Assembly (NCBI RefSeq): GCF_000143535.2
Contig: NC_037324.1
Span: 744,001-808,000, forward strand
Origin: Botrytis cinerea B05.10
Lineage: Eukaryota > Ascomycota > Leotiomycetes > Helotiales > Sclerotiniaceae
Reading direction: 5' to 3'
Length of the DNA stretch: 64,000 nt
The position numbers and the translations under genes are program-made. Below, one piece after another: positions 23,941-35,600 of this stretch. The notes under the pieces are model-generated. The model did not search any database, had not been told where the DNA came from, and worked only from the letters and a program-made list of their open reading frames with translations. Positions within the stretch are counted from its first letter, which is position 1. Every line of letters starts with the position of its first letter.

Positions 23941-25594
23941 TCAACTATAGAGTTCATTCGTCTTAATATCCCTCATAGGATTACTTTCCATAACCGCAAA
24001 ATTTGGCTCGCCGTTCAATCCACCCATCTTATGCCCCCAGAACATTGGTTAATCTCCTTGCCATTCGTCTACCAAGTCAGCTATTGTTTGAAGGTGTCCG
24101 GATGTTGCTGGTAGTGAGCCGGACGATCGTTGAAGGCTAATGTAGGTTGCAAAAAGTGCAATTAGCAAGGCGCAGATGGTGCAGTAGAATATTTGTATTG
24201 TAAACATCGTTAGTGCAGGTGCCCAGTGACTGTTAATGCTCAAACCGAACATTCAATGAATAAAGGCCTTGAACACAAACAATGATATCGTTTCCCAACT
24301 CTTCACTGCCGCTGATATGCTGTTGTAGCGTGGGCCAGTACCTCTTGAAGTTGCTGCTTGGCGGAAAATTCTCTCATCGCGAGATAGATTACAAAGGAGT
24401 TCTGCAAAGTGAAGCCCGATAGTAAGTGGAGCTTGGAAAGCTGATACCATTAGGACGGTCGCAAGACGAACTTGGTAGCTAGTGCCATTAGTCCACATAA
24501 CAAATATTCCGCAAGTAAAATCGGTTGTAGAAGGCAATGGATTCCAGGAGCATTGTGCTAAAGAGTTGGAGTGACCCCAATGAAGCATGGCCCCCGAACC
24601 AACATAATCCGAGTGGTAAAATTGCCCACATCAATCTCAATGCCCATTTCATGTCGCCGTGAACAGTCAGCAAAGATCCTTGTTGTTCTTTCGGGAAACA
24701 AGATTCCGAGTTAATACTGTGGTCATGGACAGATCTCATACACCGTCTTTGGCTCCTGGCCAATGGGTATGTGGTAGATACTTCGAGGCAGGTAAAAGTC
24801 ACGTTGAGTGGGCTGGAACTCCAAGTCGGTATTTCGGTCACGATAAGCGAGTAGGTCGCAAGTCCTGCTTGGACAATAATACTTACTCCAAGTATCATAA
24901 CAGAAAGAATCCGCATCATATTACCTTGGCCAATTCCGTTCAAACCGAAAGGTATGGATTTGTAAGGCAAGATGACTCAAAGTAGGAAGGCAGCATTGGA
25001 GTACCACTAAGCAATGATCAACACTGCACCAACCTTGGCATACGTCTGTAGAGTAATAGTAGATGCAGACCTGAGATGTGATCGCTGCCACAGAAAGGCT
25101 ACACGAAAATTTACTGAGTTAATCTCTGAACTTTTCGTGTTTGAAAAAAGGCGGATGTTAGAGCTGAACCAGAGTCGTCCCTCCCGTTGCAAAGACCACC
25201 TGAGCAATGTGCTATGGACATAACCCATACTCTCGTTGAGAAGCGTTACTATCATATTGATAGTCAGGGAAATAGCCTCATTGATGGTTCCACTGAGTAA
25301 CGATACTACTTGGTCAAAATCGATGCCATTTTAGATATATCCATGATTAGCATGAATACTTATACCAAACGCAAAAATCGCGGAGCCAAACATCCAACCA
25401 ATAGTCAGGCCAAAAATGAAAATCGGGCGTGTTTTATTTGCCCGCAAACGATCACTCAGCTGCTCGTGGCGAGCCCACACTGTCGTGCTAAGTAATGCCA
25501 TGGAGGAACGGTCAAAGAATTCTCTCGAAACCTCTTCAATAAGTTTAAGGATGATTGATGAGTGTAGAAAAGAATGGCAACATGGAAAAATCAC
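23941..25594 (-). pseudogene. Decayed multi-pass membrane protein gene
   Basis: One frame on the minus strand carries several conserved-looking blocks in order: LLSTTVWARHEQLSDRLRAN and IFGLTIGWMFGSAIFAFGIS (25594-25334); then TINEAISLTINMIVTLLNES, MGYVHSTLLRWSLQREGRLW; then PTWSSSPLNVTF; then TYQVRLATVLMVSAF-like and HFAELLCNLSRDE; then LFVFKAFIH, MFGLSIN, LFATYISLQR, TSGHLQTIADLVDEW and a tail to TGA at 23941. It is interrupted by TAA 25331-25333, TAG 25007-25009, TGA 24977-24979, a frame change between 24,488 and 24,588, TGA 24253-24255 and TAA 24049-24051. The residue order resembles a large uncharacterised family of fungal plasma-membrane-type proteins that I know without a functional name. 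No function is claimed. It probably also lost its 5' end, as nothing clear extends beyond 25,600. Confidence 0.65.
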
Positions 25595-26649
25595 AGTGGA
25601 AAGACAACTCCAAAAACCTATTCACACTGCTGGTACCAGACTACCCGACTTCGGATACTCGTAAGAATCACATCGAATGATAAGAAGAATCTATTGGCCA
25701 CAGATCTCAGAGTCGGGATATGCTTCCCTCATTTGGTGCTTAACTGCTAGTTTCCGTATTGGTGTAGCATTTTGCATGAATCAGCCTTACCTTGCTTCAT
25801 GATATGTTGTTCTTGCTCGTACAGCAATAGTGCAACCATAGCCGGCAATGAGTTAAAAGACCAAATATGCCCATCGATACCTTCTCCGCATATCCAAAGC
25901 AAGATCCGTCAAGCAATGCAGTACGATGTGCAATAATATGAGCTTCGAATAGGATTTGTGGCCCCGGAAATGTAACACATCTCCTAGTTCATACTAATCG
26001 ATGAGCGCAAGAGACGTTTTGCTTTCCAATTTCCTGTAGTTACATGAGACAATGAGCATAGTTGCCCATTCACATTGGTGATCACAATCCCTACACTTGA
26101 TCACTCCAAGCGCGAATCAAGCTTTCAATGGCCATTGTTCAACCATCCTCTGACAACCACTGTTTACCCATTCCTATTAATCTCCAACACAATACACTAC
26201 TTCGTTACTATCAGTCTCATCTCGAAAGATTTGGGAAAATACAATCATAATAACCTTTGGTATGGTAAAGTGATCCAAGGCTCCAAACAACGCCAGATAT
26301 ACCCTGCCAGTTTATCTTCCTATCAAAGATACTTATTTATGGTCTTTAGGACTGCATAAATCTTGATTCAAGACGGGTATAGCCATAATCCTCCTCCATC
26401 ACCTTCCTCAAAAACAATAGCACACAAAAGATCGTGGTATTCAAAGGTAATTTCTTTCACATACCATACCCGGTGCGTAGGATATAGAAACCAAGATGGA
26501 TATCAGACGAGGGTGTCCAACACTTCCGAATTTTAGACCGCCGATAGCAATGTTTTAGTTCCTGAGTTCCTTCCAAGGATTGAAACTATGCAAAGTACGG
26601 CGTTAAAATTAACGAGTCTGTCCGGCAAAATTGGTTTATTTACATGATA
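25595..26649. other. Interval with no supported gene
   Basis: The missing N terminus of the membrane-protein remnant may lie in the first 300 bases, but no frame could be joined with confidence. Short plus-strand frames here are not protein-like. Confidence 0.45.
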
Positions 26650-27711
26650 TCAGGAACTCAGATCAAACGTGTTACTGTGAATTTTTGGAATTCTATAGCA
26701 GGTCACGCCGGTGCGTAGCTCGTATTCTTCTAGCAATTTTCCGAACCTCCTTTTGGACGTGGCAGTCGTTAAATTCCTCCATTTGATTCTTGGCATCTTC
26801 AACTTTCGGCCCTTTGCGCGGCTCGCTGATCGGAGCTCGTAGAGGAGTTTCTTATCGATGTCTAATTTATTTCGTAAAGAATGCTCAGGAAGCCATACGC
26901 CATAAAAATCACTACGTTTGGTTACAGGCGAACGCAACATGCGCAGAGCTTCACCGATGTCCACTAGCTCGAAGAATACCAGCTCACTTTCTCTCTAACC
27001 CTCTGCTATGCCATTCTCGTGATCTTCACTCCGATAGTCTCCAATCACAATCGTTAAATTTTTAACATTGTAGAGCGTAGTCAATAGTCTAGCAATCTTG
27101 GAAGTTTTAGCTATCTTATCGTTTTGAGGAAATTCGGACCCTTTTAGTATGGATTCATATTGGAAGGCAACATGACGAATTTTCCATGCCTCGGATGACG
27201 TTATAGGTTCACGGCATTGCCAGCCGCATGTGCATATCAATTGCTCCCCAAGAGTTAATAATATGTCTCTTTCGTAATCGAAGTAAGTCTCAGCAAAAGC
27301 TCCAACAGACGGAAATGCTCGTTTGTATCTTATGGAAGCGATATTGTATGATTCCTTGCAAATAAGCAATAGGTTTGGAATTTGTGCATTGGACGAGAAA
27401 CCATGTTGATTATCATGCTTGATGCGTGCCCGAACTTCTTCCAAATCTTTCACATCCTGCGACAGAACGCCATCCATACCGATGCAGAGACTTTTAGTTG
27501 AATCGGGGAGAGCGCCGTCTTTGTATCTATCCGGTACAGCCATATCTGAGCGTACTATGACCATCACGTGCTCACAACGAGAAATAGCATACTCTTTTAA
27601 GAATACAATCCTACGATCTGGAAGTGCGAATTTCCATATCGAATATCGAATTTCCCTCGGGAGCTGGGAAAAGGATGGAAATGGACAGTGAGTATCGATG
27701 CTATGTACCAA
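26650..27711 (-). pseudogene. 2EXR-domain protein gene with in-frame stop
   Basis: The minus-strand frame starts with the 2EXR/F-box-like motif FPSFSQLPREIRYSIWKFAL and continues with features common to this fungal family (LLLICKESYNIA, WKIRHVAF). At 26995-26997 a TAG interrupts it. The same frame then runs on for 115 codons to 26650 (SELVFFELVDIGEALRM and a basic tail). No ATG precedes the motif in frame: an upstream stop is met first, and the open stretch begins at a TTG (27711). Either an upstream exon supplies the start or the 5' end is lost. 2EXR proteins are abundant and mostly uncharacterised in leotiomycetes. I call it a probable pseudogene, with a truncated 238-residue product as the alternative. 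Confidence 0.6.
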
Positions 27712-28488
27712 CTTACTGTAGTAATTATTTATTTTCGATTGTGTGCTGGATTGTTGAATTTAATTTCTGATACTGAAGAATGTTAGGCAACTGACCTTGA
27801 TTTGTATTGCTTCGCCGGATCTAACTTGATGAAGAAGAATGCAATGATTCTTCACGGTGCTGTTTTTGCGGATTACGGGTCGGAAGGAGCGTCGTACATA
27901 ACAATGTTACATACACTAAACCCCTATCGGCAGCCACCTTACTCGCGAAGTCTTGTCCGCACCATAATGTTCTTGCCTTTCATTTATTCTCGCCATAGTT
28001 TTAAGGAAAGTGGATTTGTACATCCGAATTCTTCTCAATATCCTGATTCGGACTTGAAAATCAAATTACACTTCATAGTTCTAGCTCAGATACATAGGAT
28101 TATATTCTGGCGTGCTATTTTTTTGTTCAGAGTCAACCATCAGCGATTTAAAAGATATGATAATCGAGAAATGTTGACATCATGGGATCTTAGTGGAACT
28201 TATTTTTGTATTTCTTCATTTATCTATGCTACTTAGCAGATTGACAAAGCCTTTCGATGTCTCTCGTATTTATTTCTTTTGGCACATGATAAGATAGCAT
28301 AGGCGCTTCTGCAATGTAACCAACTTACCGTGGGCTGAAAATGGCGTTTTATCACAAGATTGTAACCTCAGCTTGACCTCATCTCACCAGAACTTTAGTA
28401 TTAAAGAGCTTCAATCCTCCTATACCAGCGGTTCATCTTGAGTCATCTCCTATACTAAACTTCCGCTCACTACTGATCACTACTCACG
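27712..28488. promoter_or_regulatory. Upstream region of the P450 gene
   Basis: About 0.75 kb precedes the P450 start codon. A 144-codon plus-strand frame (27802-28236) starts at TTG and has no recognisable features. The last 100 bases are CT-rich, as is usual for leaders in this window. Confidence 0.45.
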
Positions 28489-30469
28489 ATGACAATGGCG
28501 GAGACCTTCACAATAATGATGGCAGCTATCGCATGCCAAGTTCTTCTTTCCCCCATTCCCGAACCATCCACCATAAAAGTTATATCTGTCTATCTCTCAT
28601 CGAATTGCGCTCTCTTTTTATATCTTACTTTTGCAAGTACCGGAATCCTTCAAATTATCATTCGTATTTTTACTTCGAACGCAACCTTTCTCCTTACTGC
28701 GATTATTATTACTGCATTTCGTCGGCTATACTTCTCTCCATTATCTCACATTCCCGGACCAGCACGTTTCGCTCTCACGAAATTATTCATTGCTAATGAA
28801 TATCGACTCGGGCGTGTATCCTATACCATCAAGGCTCTCCATCAAGAATACAAAAGTGATGTTGTTAGAATAGGTCCCAACGAGGTTTCCATCATCAATG
28901 CGGACGCGGTAGCTAAGGTATTCTCGGGGAAGTACCCAAGAGGTACATTTTATGAGATTGGAGCTATCAATGGAGAGGTCAATGTAAATACTACCAGAGA
29001 TTATGGGAAACACACTCCTGTAAGTGACTTTGATACCTATGTTAATTTCAGATGTCATGTGAACAAGGGATACCTCCTGCTAACATACTTTGATAGTGGA
29101 GGAGAATCTGGTGAATCTACTGTATTGTGCATATGTGTATAATTTGGTTCTGACTTAAGCAGGGAGAAAGGTTTTGTGAGCAGTGCTATCAAGGAGTATA
29201 ACACGAGGGTGGAAATCCATGTGGATAAAATGATACAAATATTGGTCAAAGCAGACGGGAAAGAGGTTAACGTTTCAAAGGCAATGGAAGACCTTACTTT
29301 CGATATGTATATCAACCTCTACCATTGAAATGATGTTTCACAAAGCCTAATTATTCCAAGCATGGCAGATTTGAGTTTCTCAAAACATTCCGGTCTGCAA
29401 GATGGTACAGGAGACAACTCATATATGTCATATGTTCATAAGTATTTGTCATTCAGTGTCGTGAGTACCCACCGCCGATACCTATCGCTTCTAACTGACA
29501 TAAACACAGATCATCGCATCCCTACGGAATCTAGCACAGCTTCTTACCTACATGCCCGAAACGTTCGATGTTCGAACTTTTCGCGAGAAAGGCGAAAAAA
29601 TGCTTATGGAACGACAAGAACATGGTTCAACTTATCGAGATATCTTTTCCTACTTATTATCCACAGATTCAGATGGTGGTGAGAAGTTTACTCAAAAGGA
29701 GTTGAACTCCAATGCCAATTTAATCATCATAGCTGGGTCAGATACTACATCTTCAACATTGACACAGGCGTTTAGAGCACTAGCGAAAGAGCCACGAATA
29801 TTCTCTAAACTTCAAAGAGAAATTGATGAAATATGTTCAGTCATGGGTAAAGACAAGGAAATCACTATTGATTCTATCAGGAATCTAGAATATCTTAACG
29901 CGTTTGTTGACGAAATTCTTCGATTATATAATCCCATCCCATCGGGCCCTCATGCAACGACTTACCCACAAGGTATTGAGGTTGAAGGCGTACATATTCC
30001 AGGAAATGTACAGGTCGAGATGTCGCATTTGGTGCTTATGACAGATGAGCGATATTTTCCACAGGGAAAAAGTTTTATTCCGGAACGATGGACAAATGAA
30101 AGACCTGAGTTGGTAAGAGATAGAAGGGCGTATATACCATTTGGTTATGGTGTTCATTCAGTAAGTAGAGATGTCTATGCCACGGTGAATCCTCAGCTTG
30201 AGCATTTTATTTATTCACTTCCCTCATTATACATTTTTAGCGATGGGCATGAGACAAAACTTACAAATATAAAGTGCGTAGGCAAAACCCTGGCGCTCCA
30301 TGAACTGCGTCTGGTCATTGCGCGTATAGTCCGCACATTTGATATCCAGTTCGGTCACTCGCATGATGATGTACTATTTGAAAGCGAATGGAAGGATTAT
30401 ATGGCTGTTAAGATTGGAAATTTGTGGGCACGATTCCTGCCGCGAAGGCTTGAGAATATCGCAGCGTGA
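28489..30469 (+). CDS. Cytochrome P450 monooxygenase
   Basis: Six exons give an intact 544-aa protein: join(28489..29019, 29097..29110, 29163..29306, 29361..29460, 29510..30160, 30275..30469). All five introns are GT-AG and every junction keeps frame. Exon 2 is only 14 nt; it bridges YGKHTP and EKGFVSS to give the C-helix WRRIW motif. N-terminal hydrophobic segments and the hinge SHIPGP imply anchoring in the endoplasmic reticulum. Hallmarks are I-helix AGSDTT (338-343), K-helix EILR (398-401), PERW (454-457), and haem loop FGYGVHSCVG with the iron-ligand Cys 481, which is created by the last splice. It should be an NADPH-cytochrome-P450-reductase-dependent monooxygenase. The substrate is unknown, and no biosynthetic partner genes lie beside it. 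Internal stops seen in unspliced DNA fall in introns. Confidence 0.88.
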
Positions 30470-32384
30470 AATCTGGATATTGGTATTGGTTTCTATCTGT
30501 CCGTATCTTCTTAGTCCAAGAAATACTATAGGTTCAAGTGAATCTCACATAACCCTCTTAATAGCCCATCGCCGAGTACATTTATTCAGCCACCAAATAC
30601 CACACACATCACCACAGAAAATTGTATAACCTTAAAAGTGAATATTTCAACCTCCGGCTCCACTTCCGCTCACCTTTATAGCCCCCCAACTCTCCTGTTT
30701 CAACATCCGAGGAAGCAGACAGCGTGGCTCAATGGTAATTAAACTTACTATGGTCGCTTAAATCAATGAAAGGCGTCGGGCGAGGTGACATGAAGTTCTG
30801 TTCGAGCGAAGCTTGGCGATGGATGGATTGCAAAGCCGCACATTGGCATCCAGTATACGGTCAATCCTGTATAACCTGATGGGTACGGTAATGAGTGTTT
30901 CTGTGTATATGCTTTGTCGTGGGGTTTGGGGGATTTGTTTTTTAGTGGGACTTCTTTTAAAAGGGGGTTCGGATGAAGGGGGGGGGAGGGGGATTGTTGG
31001 GTTTAGTGAATGGTTACAATTGTGATTTAAGATGATATTTCGGGTAAATCACCCGCTGTAAATCAGCTTCCTTTCTGGTACTGCTAGCGGCTCGATCAAG
31101 ATTTATAAAATGAGATTTTGTAGGAATAGTAAGAGTACAATGCACAAAATTCAAACAGTTTTTGCAACAGTTAATAAATGATTTCAGCATTTATATGTGC
31201 TATGGAGTTGCTAAGTGACATACATCTATTCAAAAATTTGTTGAGAATGAACATAATCCTGTTGATTTTTTATCCTTCTAATTACCATAGATATATGTAT
31301 TCTGCTGGTAATTCAAATTCTTCCAACTTCCCGCCTCACCCAACATCTAACATGTGGGTTTCCATCATGCCTAACAGCTTTGGTGATCCAGTGGTTGTTC
31401 TGCAAAAGAATCTTCAACAGCCGGCAGCTGTCAAAGACCGGTGCTCCATCTCAACACTACACTCCTCTTCTGCTTCCGTAGAGATCGGGTTCGCGAGGTT
31501 CCCACATTAATTTTGTAGTTTTTCATTTGGTTACTAAAAACTTATTCATGAAATCTGGGAAGATGCAACAGACTTTTTTCTACTTGTAGGCATCATATCA
31601 TTCGTCGCGTATTACTAAGGGAAGAGGTTGAAGTGCCAATGCGGGGTAATGGAGTACATACGATTCCCTATCTAACTAGCAGCTAGCTAGTGTGCTTCGT
31701 TTAATAACCCTTCTGGAAGCAACATAAGTGGAACAATGATTACGCCGATACTACTCGATATGTATACATAAATACAAATTAAATCCACATCACCATTACT
31801 CCATTCGGACTTTTCAGTAAACATATATGTCGGTGGGAATGAAAATTGTAGAGGCACTAGCCGAATACGACACATGAAGGTTTGATTCAAAGTTCTGAGA
31901 TTCTTCAAAGTCTTGAAAATACCAATCGCATACGCTTCGAAGCAGAAATAGAGGACGCGATTCTTTTTAAAGAGCATGTTTTCGAGAAATTAGAGTACCA
32001 TTCTAGACTCATTCCGTCGATATATCCCGTCACTACACATATATCTATGAAGTTAAGTATTTTTGGGAGGATAGGGGTATACAGTGTTTACTACCCAGCA
32101 TGTTATATATAACTCGAGAGGTACCATCAGGTTCCGAATACTACAGCGATGGAGATATAGAAGTTAGGTAGGTATGATAGAGAATGAGAATTATTTTGTA
32201 AAAAGCCCGGGTTAGAAATAGAGCAAATCATACTGAATAAGACAATTCACAAAGAGAAAGATATGAAAATTAAACGTATACGAGTGATACTATAAGCGTA
32301 CAGCGCAAAATAGCGATCAAGAGGAAAAGAAATGAAGAAGAGAAGATGTATATCTCTATCCAGATACCAGACGAAAAAACATGT
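30470..32384. other. AT-rich gene-free interval left of the retrotransposon
   Basis: It contains the P450 3' flank and about 1.9 kb of AT-rich DNA with no credible frame. A G-rich patch (GGGGGGGAGGGGG) lies near 30,980. Confidence 0.55.
32380..32384. repeat. Target-site duplication (left copy)
   Basis: CATGT directly abuts the LTR. The same five bases follow the right LTR at 38770-38774. Confidence 0.9.
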
Positions 32385-32547
32385 TGTTGGTATCACCATG
32401 GGGATGGTGAAGTCAATATAGTACTATGGTTCACACTGTTGTAATATTGCTTAGGGTTCTAAAAGCTAGGACTACGAAACGTATTGCTGTAGTGCCGAAA
32501 GGCGCTAGCGCAAGCGCTAGCACGGTCACATGATCCCTATCCCGACA
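32385..32547 (-). repeat. 3' LTR of the copia element
   Basis: It is 163 bp and identical to the right copy. It contains an 8-bp perfect inverted repeat with a 2-nt loop (GCTAGCGC-AA-GCGCTAGC, 32504-32521). The purine-rich stretch expected just upstream of a 3' LTR is not adjacent; purine runs such as AGGAAGGAAGG lie 60-100 nt away in element orientation. Confidence 0.95.
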
Positions 32548-32654
32548 CTGGCAACTCTCTAAAGTCGCTGGTAACGTGTCCTTCTAGCTAATTCCTTAAA
32601 TTCCTTTGTGTAACCACCTTCCTTCCTAGTCTTACACTCCCCCTGCCACGCCTT

Positions 32655-35600
32655 CTAGTCTCTGTCAACCCACTCTGTGACCTTGATCGTGATGGTGTTG
32701 TTGTCGACCAGGTCCTTGAGTGCTTGACACGGCTTTGACTTAGTCATCGCGTCTGCAGGGTTAGATTCTCCATCAATCCACTTGATCTCCACAATCTCTC
32801 GTTTCTCATATGCTTCTCGAATCGCCATAACGTCAATCATTAGTCTCTTTTCATTAGTGGTACCAAGCTTCGTGAGACAGTCATAGAGTGACTTAGAATC
32901 GATGCATATGACTAATGGTATCTTGCGTGCTGGGAAGATCTTGTCGACTGTGCCTTTGATTGCTGCACTGATATCAAATCCTAAGACCATTCCGTAGAGT
33001 TCTGAAGCCAATACGCTTCTGGTAACTCTCTTGCACTTGATTGATGACCAATGGATGATGTTAGCTTTGTCGTACTTGTCCATTAATACAATGATGTATC
33101 CTATCTGGGAGGACAGATCTTTGTTGTTAGCAAAAGAAGCATCAGTGAATGCAACCAGTTTGAGAGAATCCATATGGAGTGGTACGAATTGCAATCCTCT
33201 TTCTGAATTGTCGATCTGCCATTGAATGCGCTTATTAAGGGTGTTAGCATCCTCTTCCTTTGGGTTAACTGTTTGTGCAGCAAAGGAAAGATCGAAAGCT
33301 GCTTCTGGTTGACACATGGTTGCGACATATGCTCCACGGGCACGTTGTGCGACATACTGATCCTTTGCCGTTGCTGACTTTCTCAGTTTTCCACGGGTTC
33401 CATGCATATCAGAAGGTTCTGTTTTGACAAGTCGTAAGTTCTCGCATTGCTTCTGTTGATTAAGGTAGATTGATCCATTCTCGTGCTGAGTGATTAGACC
33501 TCCGTTGAACTTGAGTGGTGTACTTGATGTCAGTGTTTCACGTTCTTTTGCCATAAACTTCGCATTCTTAAGCTCAGTTTGCTCGCGATCTGCGAACTCC
33601 TTATTGGCAACAATGAGAGTATCGTCCGTTTGGAGTCCTACAATGCCAAATGCTGTATCGTCCTTGGTTGTGTGCAAAAGGCATGGGTCATATGTCGATT
33701 GTACCATTTTGAGAGCGTCAGTATGGTGCTTGTGGTAGGTGCTGAACCAATGATTGCCCGCTTCCGGGACGCCATATAATGGTCGTACAACTTGCAGGAT
33801 AAAGCCCTCAGGGACGTCCATCTCTGCTGGTGGTCGTGCATAAAATTTTCGAACTAAATTAGATGCCGATTGTGTATATGCTTGGGTGATGTCGCGAATG
33901 CTCATGGTTACCTCGTTCTTGGGTAGCATTGCCATCACGGATAGCATGATACGTTGGCTAACGCGTTGTATGGTAGGTGATTGCGTCAAAACAGCGCTCT
34001 TCCCTTGATCCTTCCATGCTTGTATGACTAGTCGAGACTTTGGGAATGCCTTGTCGGTTCCTTCATTCTTAATCTCATCAACGAATCGTGAGTTGAATAT
34101 TCTTGTGTTCTCGGGTACGTCCACGAGCTTGACGAGTCGAAATACGCCGTTCTCCATCAGTCCATTGACCTCCTTTCGTCTTGATTCAACGAAAATTGTA
34201 GATGTTGGGGGTACGGCAGATGCTGCATAGCATTCAGTGTATTCGATGTCATCAATTTCATCTTCGTCCGGAAGGTAGAGTGCTAAACTCGGTGGTGTTT
34301 TGTGTTCTTCGCTCTCACTGGAGAAGAATGTTTGTGCATTCGCATGGGCTCGTAGTAATCGTATTGGTGGAATTCTGACCTGTAAAAGACTGCGACCCTG
34401 TGGGCCATTAGTTTCATTTGAAGGGGGTTCTTCAGTGCTATGAGGAGGCTGTATAACTTCGCGAACTTCTTGCGAAGTTACATCATCAGGGTTTTCTTGT
34501 AAAATAGTCCCTCCATCCTCTTGTTGTACAGGTTCGATATGTTCAGGTTCTCCCTGGGGTCGATCCTGCTCTTCTTCGACATGAGGCTTAACCTGAGTGG
34601 TACGAAACTCTGTTGGTCCACTTGACAGCTTCACAGTACATATCTGATCCCTAATGCCTAGTAAATGGTGTGGTCCCGTCCAACCCTTATGTTCTCTCCA
34701 TACCCAGACCTTCGAGTTGATAGGTAGGTCGTACAGAGCCATTGTGGATGGTCCATTGCGTTGGCTTAGAGCATCTGAAACTTGTCGTGTAGCCCGTAGT
34801 TTATTGATCTCGTTCATCGCCTTTCTGATCGCAGATTGTCGTTGCAGAACTGTGGGTGCTGGTGGGTCAAGATCGGCCATTCGAGGATATGCTCCAAAAA
34901 CTAGGAGTGTTGGAACCAATCCATCTGGTCCTGCAGTGTCGTTTACTGCCTTCACAGCCATTTGTAGCATCATCTCCTTCGTTGTTGAACTCTCCAGCTC
35001 GCTAGCGATAATGGCATACGCACGCTTGATGACTGCATGGTATCGTTCGACTGCACCGATTGACCAATGGGCTTCGATTGGGACACTTTTTGTCTTCGTC
35101 GACATGGTCGCCGCATACTGGATAAACTCCTTGCTGACGAAATTCTTTCCAGCATCATGTATAATGTAATCCGGTGGACCGGTGTAGGTGTCCATCCAGC
35201 ACTTCCTAAGTGTATCAAATGTGTGCTTCGCACTGATGTTCGTTAACCACTGTGCTGCTTGAAATCGTGTACCTTCGTCGATAACGTGTAGAATCGGACT
35301 AGTGTCGATGTACATCACATCCACTATGATGGAATGGTTGAAATCGACATCATCCTTTAGACTGAACTTGAATCGACCGGGTGATTTACCGTGTTTCTGG
35401 CAGTATTGGCAGAACTTGGTAAGTTTGTCGATCTCTTGTTGCGAGACATCGCTATGGCCGGCTCGTTGCAGCACTCGTAAGAGTCTGTGGGCTGATGGAT
35501 GACCAAAGCGACGGTGCAGACGACGTAATTCTATATCAGTAAGATAGCACTCATTATCATCAATGGTTTGTTGCACGAATTGTTGCACATTTATGCGCCA

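Noticed and set aside
20788..25594. Repeat-induced point mutation as the cause of the TGA stops
   Set aside because: The likely changes TGG to TGA alter CpC on the template strand, not the CpA context expected of RIP. A genome-wide dinucleotide test would be needed.
27802..28236. 144-codon plus-strand frame upstream of the P450
   Set aside because: It starts at TTG, has no domain or membrane pattern, and no splice to the P450 was found.
29020..29360. P450 as a pseudogene because of internal stops
   Set aside because: All stops lie in GT-AG introns; splicing restores every P450 motif and keeps phase across six exons.
30713..30790. Possible tRNA (GTGGCTCAATGGTAA)
   Set aside because: It resembles an A-box only; no B-box and no cloverleaf arms could be paired. 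No other tRNA or rRNA was seen by eye in the window.
34455..34479. loxP-like recombination site (ATAACTTCG...CGAAGTTA)
   Set aside because: Only the outer arm bases match. The inner arm and spacer differ, the site is coding, and no tyrosine recombinase is present in the window.
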